This document shows, one piece after another, positions 15,870-20,965 of a stretch of DNA of 20,965 bases. Location of the stretch: positions 1 to 20,965 of the forward strand of contig CAZFOY010000056.1 of the NCBI GenBank assembly GCA_964520865.1. Direction: 5' to 3'. The stretch comes from CAVQCT01 sp964520865 (lineage in GTDB: Bacteria > Zixibacteria > MSB-5A5 > GN15 > FEB-12). The notes beneath the pieces are model-generated. The model saw only the letters and a program-made list of their open reading frames with translations, was not told the origin of the DNA and did not search any database. A program made the position numbers and the translations under genes. Each line of letters starts with the position of its first letter. Positions within the stretch are counted from its first letter, which is position 1.

Positions 15870-15922
15870 TCTTGGCCATTTCATTACAAGAACCTGCCCT
15901 GCGCCCCGCCAATCATCACAGA

Positions 15923-15950
15923 AAAGGCTGCCTCCACCGAGGCAGCCTTT
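15923..15950 (-). terminator. Strong intrinsic terminator of the cysteine-rich gene
   Basis: A perfect 12-bp stem (15923-15934 with 15939-15950, four-base loop), GC-rich, is followed on the minus strand by TTTT completed within the stem end. It lies 26 bp after the stop codon at 15976. Confidence 0.8.
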
Positions 15951-15975
15951 CATTGAGTCAGTTAAGTGCGCTGAC

Positions 15976-16308
15976 CTATTTGCCCGGGGCTCCTTTGCAC
16001 GCGGATTGTCCGCAGGCTCCCGGTTTGCAAGTCCCACACTGCTTCTTCTCAGCAGCACCCTTTTGAGGGCAGGCTGCTTTGCAGGCTTCGGAACAATGCC
16101 CGTTGCCTTTGCAGTCTTTGGTCTTGCAAGTCACTTTGCACTTACCTTTATCCTGGCAAGCCTTAGGGCAATCCTGCACCGCGCACGACGCCTTAACCGT
16201 CTTGCCGTTATGAATGCAGCACTTATCGCCTGAGTGGGCCGTGCCAACCAGGCTGATCGCTGCAAAAATAGCAAACACCACTACTATGAGGAGCGAAGTT
16301 CTCTTCAT
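15976..16308 (-). CDS. Small exported cysteine-rich protein
   Basis: The 110-residue product has an N-terminal signal peptide (MKRTS, hydrophobic to about residue 22, cleavage likely after AHS at about 26). The mature 84 residues hold 15 cysteines, starting with a CC pair and continuing at 3-10 residue intervals (CAVQDCPKACQDKGKCK, then CGTCKPGACGQSAC), with many lysines. I recognise no named family. Dense Cys-Lys composition fits either metal binding, as in metallothionein-like proteins, or a disulfide-rich periplasmic protein. AGGA lies seven bases before the ATG, and a strong terminator follows the stop. The upstream gene, 81 bp away on the same strand, encodes a second exported Cys-rich protein, so they may be cotranscribed and share a role. 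Confidence 0.75.
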   Translation of the reverse strand: MKRTSLLIVVVFAIFAAISLVGTAHSGDKCCIHNGKTVKASCAVQDCPKACQDKGKCKVTCKTKDCKGNGHCSEACKAACPQKGAAEKKQCGTCKPGACGQSACKGAPGK

Positions 16309-16389
16309 TGAAGATTCCTTAGTATAGAATTTCTTTTGTATTACTTAAGTCTGGCTGTGGCCACGCGAGTTCATGGCCATTGCGACTCT

Positions 16390-16869
16390 TCAAATCCGGA
16401 GAACTGTGGTAGCGATACTTGGATGAGCGCCGCGGGGCGGATGATAAGTAAGCGATGACTCAAAGTCAAACGCGTGTAGGCGTGGCTGGAATTGTACGAA
16501 TCCACACGCAAACTCAGGTGGCGTCTGGTGGAGCGTCCGGTTTGGACGGTCGGACTCTAAGGGGAGACTAATCTTACAGAGCTTCGGCTTGCAGTCCTTC
16601 TCGTCTTTGCAGTCTTTCGCGTCCGTGCACCCTTTGGTTTGGTCTGCCGCTGCCTGTTCTCGGCAAGACTCGGCCGCCCGGCATCTCGTTTCTCCTCCAC
16701 ATCCCTTGACTTTCTCAGGCTCAGCCTTAGCAGCTTCGTGGGGACACTGCGATTCTGTCGCTGTCCCAAGCTGGCATAGCCTGTAGGCGTAGACACAGTA
16801 CTGTGCATAGCCGGCCACCGATGCGGTCAGGAGGAACACGATTGAGAGTATGGCGAGTATCTTCTTCAG
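16390..16869 (-). CDS. Exported cysteine-rich protein, probable CTG start
   Basis: From CTG at 16869 the product is 159 residues and begins with a classic signal peptide, (M)KKILAILSIVFLLTASVAG, cleaved near YAQ. GGAG sits exactly six bases before this CTG. The in-frame alternative is TTG at 16929, which has no ribosome binding site and adds 20 residues that spoil the signal peptide. The mature part has about 12 cysteines, concentrated in residues about 25-100 (KGCGGETRCRAAESC, KGCTDAKDCKDEKDC). A longer tail with PPEFACGF and HPPRGAHPS, ending TTVLRI, follows. I recognise no family. Composition resembles the downstream Cys-rich protein and suggests metal binding or disulfides. The CTG might also be a recent mutation of ATG that weakens expression. 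Confidence 0.65.
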   Translation of the reverse strand: MKKILAILSIVFLLTASVAGYAQYCVYAYRLCQLGTATESQCPHEAAKAEPEKVKGCGGETRCRAAESCREQAAADQTKGCTDAKDCKDEKDCKPKLCKISLPLESDRPNRTLHQTPPEFACGFVQFQPRLHAFDFESSLTYHPPRGAHPSIATTVLRI

Positions 16870-16977
16870 ACAAAACTCCAGGCACAGGGTTTCGATATAA
16901 TATGATAACGATTTTTGCCAGAAACGCAAGTGAAGGGTTTGGTCGGGGTTAAGGAATTCTCATGGCAGCCCAGTCCC

Positions 16978-17040
16978 TGTAGGTCGGGTTCCGGTGAGGA
17001 TGCGGCAGCATCGGATCAAGAAACCCGACATCCCCCTACA
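16978..17040. repeat. REP-like inverted repeat overlapping the MATE stop codon
   Basis: TGTAG at 16978-16982 and CTACA at 17036-17040 bracket a perfect 8-bp stem GTCGGGTT/AACCCGAC (16983-16990, 17022-17029). Inside is a second stem GATGC-GGCA-GCATC. The GTAG foot matches the RAYT-associated units, but the stem sequence is different, so this is a second REP-like class. The MATE stop codon (17036-17038) lies in the right end. It may also act as a terminator. Confidence 0.7.
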
Positions 17041-18409
17041 CCTTTGCCGTGAGCCATCTCCCCCGGCGGTAATACAAATAGAACAGCGTCGAGGTGAACA
17101 TCCCCGAACAGGTGAGGACCCACCAGACGGCCGTTTCATCCAAGTGAAAGACCTTCGTGACAAACAACGCCGGGATGACCTGAAATCCCCAGGCGTGGAT
17201 CATCGCAAAAAACATGTAAGGCATGTTGAGCCCCACCCCCGAATGGATCTGCTCGATCGTAAGATAGGCGCCAAAAAACGGAAGGCCGACCGCCACGATC
17301 TTCAGAAAATGCCCGCCGATAGCAACCGTCTCGGGCGATTCGAAGAACAGCCCCATGTACCACTTTCCGAAAAAGAATACCAGCACTGCCATTACCGACA
17401 TGATCGCTATACCGAGTCTGATCGCATTGGAAGCGGTCTCCTTCGCCCGGTCGTATTTCTGGCTTCCCAGGTTGTGGCCGATCAGCGATGACAGACCCAG
17501 CCCCATCCCGACAAGAATCATAATGCCGAATGCGAACACCTGAATCCCGACTCCGTAGGCGGCGACAACCGCGGTACCGAAGCTCGCAACTATCGGCGTG
17601 ATCAACAGCCGCGACCCGGAGAAGGTCAGTTCGCCGATCCAGGCCGGGATGCCGATTCGCACGATCTTCCACATCGACGCAATACTTACTTTCGCCTTAC
17701 CGACCAAATGCAATTTCACGTTAGCCCGACCGGTCATGAGATACACGAAACCGATTGCCAGCGTAAGTGTGAAGCTCATAACTGAGGCGATCGCCGCCCC
17801 GCGAATCCCGAACTTGGGGACGCCCAGGTATCCGAAAATGAAGATCGGATCGAGGGCGGCGTTGGTTATGTTCGAGGCGAGCATCAGGACCATGGCGGCG
17901 TTCGGATTGGCGACTCCGCGCAGCGATGTAAAGATCGAATAGGTGGTGTACATGATCGGCAGGCCGACTAACATGACCCGGCCGTACTGGATACCGAGGA
18001 GCAGAGACTCGTCTCGCGCACCGAGCAGGGTAAGCATCGACGACAGCAGAAGCCATCCGACAATCGCGAGGGCGGCGCCGAAAACGATTTTCAGGATCAG
18101 GGTTTCCTTGATCGCCTTCTCGGTCAGGTCGTACGCTTTCTCGCCGTATCGCCGCGAGATAACGGCCACCGACCCCGGCCCGACCAGCGAGTTAAAAGCG
18201 AACAGAAACCACATCAGGTTGCTGAAGAAGGTGATCGCCGCCACGGCCGATTCCGATGCCGGCAAGCGCGAGACCCAGAACATATCGGCCATGGCATAGA
18301 TATGCTGCGCCAAAAATCCGAGCATCGACGGCAGCCCCATTTTCAATATCGAGCCGATCACCGAGCCTTCGGTAAAGTCCGTGCGCGTCTTGTCTGCGAC
18401 CTCTGTCAT
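17036..18409 (-). CDS. MATE family multidrug/toxin efflux transporter
   Basis: The 457-residue product has twelve hydrophobic segments in two homologous halves, the normal MATE length and arrangement. FTEGSVIGSILKMGLPSMLGFLAQHIYAMADMFWVSRL (residues 12-49) is the usual opening, with the MADMFWVSRLP motif in helix 1-2. GVANPNAAMVLMLASNITNAALDPIFIFG (about 165-193) and the second-half repeat GLSSLIGHNLGSQKYDRA (about 302-319) are also typical. It should export cationic or organic compounds using a Na+ or H+ gradient. The substrate cannot be predicted. GAGGAG lies two bases before the ATG, rather close. Its stop codon is embedded in a REP-like inverted repeat. It follows the M48 peptidase gene by 146 bp, with a hairpin between them. 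Confidence 0.95.
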   Translation of the reverse strand: MTEVADKTRTDFTEGSVIGSILKMGLPSMLGFLAQHIYAMADMFWVSRLPASESAVAAITFFSNLMWFLFAFNSLVGPGSVAVISRRYGEKAYDLTEKAIKETLILKIVFGAALAIVGWLLLSSMLTLLGARDESLLLGIQYGRVMLVGLPIMYTTYSIFTSLRGVANPNAAMVLMLASNITNAALDPIFIFGYLGVPKFGIRGAAIASVMSFTLTLAIGFVYLMTGRANVKLHLVGKAKVSIASMWKIVRIGIPAWIGELTFSGSRLLITPIVASFGTAVVAAYGVGIQVFAFGIMILVGMGLGLSSLIGHNLGSQKYDRAKETASNAIRLGIAIMSVMAVLVFFFGKWYMGLFFESPETVAIGGHFLKIVAVGLPFFGAYLTIEQIHSGVGLNMPYMFFAMIHAWGFQVIPALFVTKVFHLDETAVWWVLTCSGMFTSTLFYLYYRRGRWLTAKV

Positions 18410-18512
18410 CTCTCCTCAGATAAAGAAGGGCGAGTTCGATCAACGGACCCGCCGCGAAAATTCCTGCTTCAAGACAGAACCGATTCGATTCTGCCAGTCA
18501 AAATGTTCGGTC

Positions 18513-18538
18513 TGCGGAGTGTCTAAAGTCGCTCCGCA
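18513..18538 (-). terminator. Hairpin after the M48 peptidase gene
   Basis: A perfect 7-bp stem, TGCGGAG/CTCCGCA, with a 12-base loop starts 18 bp after the stop codon at 18556. No T-run follows directly on the minus strand (ACATTTTGAC comes about 8 bases later), so termination is uncertain. Confidence 0.35.
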
Positions 18539-18555
18539 ACGTTGTTCGTCGGCGA

Positions 18556-20034
18556 TCAGTGGATGCCGACGCCGCCGATCACCCGTTTGACCATCTCCCC
18601 CTTGCTTAACATCGTGCTCGGCTCCGCCTGATTGATCAAGGCGAGTTGATCGAGGGAAACGGTCGAGGGATACTCTTTCGAGAACTCCTCCAGCGTCATT
18701 GCTTTAGGAATCACTACGATATCCAGTCGCTTAGGTTCGACCGAAATCCTGCGCTTGTCGGTCAACGGAGCGAACGTTTTGATCGAGGTTGAAGCGGTCC
18801 CCCGATAGGTGCCCCAGCTGTCGGCTCCGCTGAGTGCAAGAATCTCGTAGATCTTCCCGCCGTAGGCCACGAAGGTGGCGTTCCCGGCGATCGGACCGTC
18901 CTGAGAAACTACACTGAATTCTGCACCGGTGGCAGGCTGGCCGTTTACCGTGGTGATCTGTCTTGGTCCCGATTTCACTCCCTCTTTATTGAAGAACTTC
19001 TCCGCCGCCGTCTCCAGCGCAGTCGACGGCGAGATCGTTATCTGAATGACCGCATCCTGTTTCGGACTCGCGGCCAGAACGCCCTGTTTCTGATTCTGCG
19101 TCGTCCAGCCCTCGGGGAAGGTAAACTGGAACCTTAACTGAGGATGATAAAACGTTGTGCCAACGAAATATCCTTCGCGCGGATCATCACCGAACACCAG
19201 TCCCTTCAGGTGCGAGAGATAACCGTCGCGCGCGACCTTTCGTCCCGACGTGACACCTTTAATCGTGTCGATTTCGGCCCGGATGCGCTGCGCACGATTC
19301 CCCGGATCCGGGTGAGTAGACAGCCATTCGGGAATCCGTCCACTGCCTGAGCCGCCGCTGATGCGATCAAGCACCTCGAATACATGGACCATCTGATTCG
19401 GATCATAACCATCGTTGTACATATACCTCAGACCGAGATCATCTGCCTGTTTCTCGTCATCCCGGCTGAATTTCAGAAACATCAACCCCAGCCCGGTATT
19501 GATAAGCTGTCCGTATTTCTCAAGTTTCGGTTCCATTATCGTTCCGGCCGCGACCCCGATCTGGACAATCTGTTGTTTGGTCATTTGCGTGACCGAGTGC
19601 CGGGCCGTCACATGGCCGATTTCATGTCCCACCACGCTGGCCAGCTCAGCTTCGTTATTGATATAGGCAAGGATCCCCCGGGTAACATAGATAAACCCCC
19701 CGGGCAGGGCGAACGCGTTTACGGTGGGATCGTCCACAATGTGAAAACTCCACGGAAGGTCGGGGCGGGTCGTCTTGGAGGCGAGCGACATGCCCAAAGT
19801 CTGTATGTAGTTCTGCCAGGAGCTGTCCGAGTATAGACCGATCGAAGCGATTACCTGATCGTTGGCTTCCTTGCCCATACTGATTTCCTGCGACTCGCTG
19901 TACAGACTGAACTGCTCCTTGCCGGTGGCGGGATTGACATAGCAGCCGTAAATCGCGAAGCAGGCGGCCAGAATCAGAAGTCCGAAGGCGGCGCGGTTGA
20001 ATAATCTTTTTCCCTGAATTGAAAATATTCGCAT
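18556..20034 (-). CDS. M48 family zinc metallopeptidase, probable lipoprotein with LysM-like tail
   Basis: The 492-residue product begins with a hydrophobic segment ending IYGC (Cys31), a loose lipobox, followed by the YVNPATGKEQ motif usual in exported M48 proteins. Zinc ligands are His137 and His141 in HEIGH (catalytic Glu138) and Glu194 in EKQADDLG. STHPDPGNRAQRI closes the peptidase domain near residue 250. Residues about 290-420 form an added domain of unknown fold. The last 60 residues (RLDIVVIPKAMTLEEFSKEYP) look LysM-like. Homologues such as BepA and LoiP act in periplasmic protein quality control, so an envelope role is inferred. I prefer ATG 20034 to the GTG at 20043: AAGGTGAT precedes the ATG by four bases, and the GTG lies within that ribosome binding site. 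Confidence 0.92.
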   Translation of the reverse strand: MRIFSIQGKRLFNRAAFGLLILAACFAIYGCYVNPATGKEQFSLYSESQEISMGKEANDQVIASIGLYSDSSWQNYIQTLGMSLASKTTRPDLPWSFHIVDDPTVNAFALPGGFIYVTRGILAYINNEAELASVVGHEIGHVTARHSVTQMTKQQIVQIGVAAGTIMEPKLEKYGQLINTGLGLMFLKFSRDDEKQADDLGLRYMYNDGYDPNQMVHVFEVLDRISGGSGSGRIPEWLSTHPDPGNRAQRIRAEIDTIKGVTSGRKVARDGYLSHLKGLVFGDDPREGYFVGTTFYHPQLRFQFTFPEGWTTQNQKQGVLAASPKQDAVIQITISPSTALETAAEKFFNKEGVKSGPRQITTVNGQPATGAEFSVVSQDGPIAGNATFVAYGGKIYEILALSGADSWGTYRGTASTSIKTFAPLTDKRRISVEPKRLDIVVIPKAMTLEEFSKEYPSTVSLDQLALINQAEPSTMLSKGEMVKRVIGGVGIH

Positions 20035-20186
20035 CCGAATCACCTTTCCGTTTATAGTCCCTGTGAACTGAGAATATAGCAGGCGTAAATGCCGGGGAAA
20101 AGCCTGTTTTTTGCCCGCCCCCCTTTATGTGACGGCATCAACTGCATAATGCGTAACCGGAGCGGCGAAGATACGTACTCAGTAGT

Positions 20187-20960
20187 GTGAAACGGAGTGA
20201 AGAAATCTACTCGCTCGGCCGCCGCTTTCCGGAGAATTTCTTTTGGGAGAGTTACCGAACGATCGAGCGCGTGTATCGAACGCCCGACGGCCTCTTCGCA
20301 GTCGGCACCGACGACAATATCGACTACGAAGTGCTCTGGGGCGTGAACGGCATTGATTGCCTCCGCGAGGGTCTCAACCGAGTCCGGCGTGATTATCCCC
20401 GCTTCATATTCCGATATGCCGGGGATATTGAGACGGTCGTATCGAAGCGTGAGTTGATTTCACAATGGAGCTACGATGCCCGCGCGACTTATATCGGCTA
20501 TGTGCTTGATCTTCTCGATTCGAATGCCTGCGCCGTGAGCAACCCTCACGTCAGCCGCTTGACTCCTGAGCAATTCGATGAGTTCCTCGGCCTCGAAGAA
20601 TCTATTTTTCATTTCCCGAATTTGACCCGCGATGATCTCGCTTCCACCTTTCATGACGCCGACCGGAGTGTCTGGGTACTGAACCTCCGGAACAGGATCG
20701 CCGGTTTCGTGAGCGTGTCTCAGCACGCCGAACATCCGGAGTGCTGGGTGATACGCGACCTTGGGGTTTCCAAGACTCTGCGTCATAAGGGTTGGGGGCG
20801 AAAACTGCTGCTTCATGCCGTACACCAGTTGGGTCTGAAGGACGCGAATAGGATCTTGCTCTGGGTCGATTACGACAACCTTCCGGCCCGGCGGCTTTAT
20901 GAAGAGGTCGGCTTTAAGATTAATCAGAACGAAGCAGAGGCGATTTTCGCGGCCGGCTGA
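20187..20960 (+). CDS. GNAT-like N-acetyltransferase with unassigned N-terminal domain
   Basis: The 257-residue product has a C-terminal GNAT domain from about residue 120. WVIRDLGVSKTLRHKGWGRKLLLHAV (about 188-213) carries the acetyl-CoA pyrophosphate-binding motif (R-x-x-G-x-G). ILLWVDYDNLPARRLYEEVGF is the usual last strand-helix-strand. Residues 1-110 (FWESYRTIERVYRTPDGLFAVG onward) match nothing I recognise and could be a degenerate second GNAT domain. The acceptor substrate is unknown. The start is GTG at 20187 without a convincing ribosome binding site, and no better in-frame start is nearby, so the true start or a leaderless transcript is open. It is divergent from the M48 peptidase gene, and the 143-bp gap has no clear promoter. 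Confidence 0.85.
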   Translation: MKRSEEIYSLGRRFPENFFWESYRTIERVYRTPDGLFAVGTDDNIDYEVLWGVNGIDCLREGLNRVRRDYPRFIFRYAGDIETVVSKRELISQWSYDARATYIGYVLDLLDSNACAVSNPHVSRLTPEQFDEFLGLEESIFHFPNLTRDDLASTFHDADRSVWVLNLRNRIAGFVSVSQHAEHPECWVIRDLGVSKTLRHKGWGRKLLLHAVHQLGLKDANRILLWVDYDNLPARRLYEEVGFKINQNEAEAIFAAG

Positions 20961-20965
20961 GATTT

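Larger units (their letters stand above)
15569..15975. other. 407-bp intergenic REP cluster (BIME-like)
   Basis: Four REP units occupy 15607-15869 in minus, plus, plus, minus order. Between units 3 and 4 lies about 70 bp of unique sequence. A partial match (AGAACCTGCC, near 15890) follows unit 4, and then comes the terminator of the cysteine-rich gene. Open frames here merely translate the repeats. Confidence 0.75.

Noticed and set aside
20082..20115. CAGGC...GCCTGTTTTTT, terminator-like on the plus strand
   Set aside because: The stem is only five bases with a 17-base loop, and no plus-strand gene ends upstream of it.

Overview
The window is one chromosomal segment of a bacterium with fairly high GC. 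A large secreted protein (4140-8609) ends in a textbook type IX secretion (T9SS) type A / FlgD-Ig-like sorting tail (QNYPNPFNP followed by NILGQKVATL and a final GVYFYR). Such tails are typical of the Fibrobacteres-Chlorobi-Bacteroidetes superphylum and its uncultured relatives. Candidate phyla such as Zixibacteria fit well, but this is an inference and I could not test the taxonomy. No tRNA, rRNA, CRISPR array, phage module or plasmid functions are visible.

Layout. (1) 1-3865: two minus-strand multi-membrane proteins resembling GT-C glycosyltransferases, one with a TPR tail. Each is preceded by a copy of the same 78-bp repeat. (2) 4140-8609: a 1489-residue secreted chimera with about 14 propeller-like repeats, an Ig-like segment, a papain-like cysteine peptidase-like domain and a T9SS sorting tail. 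(3) 8684-9837: a PadR repressor overlapping a six-helix membrane protein gene. A perfect palindrome fills the spacer of a near-consensus promoter that would make a leaderless transcript. (4) 9895-12409: an ArsR-led operon with a fused double SRPBCC protein, a single SRPBCC protein and a VOC/PhnB-like protein, under a promoter overlapped by two tandem operator units. (5) 12617-14915: a Cache-type methyl-accepting chemotaxis protein with tandem terminator hairpins. (6) 14941-15890: a RAYT (HUH/Y1 transposase-like) gene surrounded by its probable REP elements in both orientations. (7) 15923-16869: two small exported cysteine-rich proteins and a strong terminator. (8) 16978-20034: a second REP-like inverted repeat containing the stop codon of a MATE efflux gene, then an M48 metallopeptidase lipoprotein. 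(9) 20187-20960: a GNAT-type acetyltransferase with an unassigned N-terminal half.

No single pathway ties the window together. It is a series of small self-regulated cassettes and single genes, mainly about the cell envelope, export and sensing. The points most worth follow-up are the RAYT/REP family, the promoter-operator of the PadR cassette, the secreted peptidase-propeller chimera, the 78-bp repeat shared by the two glycosyltransferase-like genes, and the cysteine-rich exported pair, one of which seems to start at CTG.
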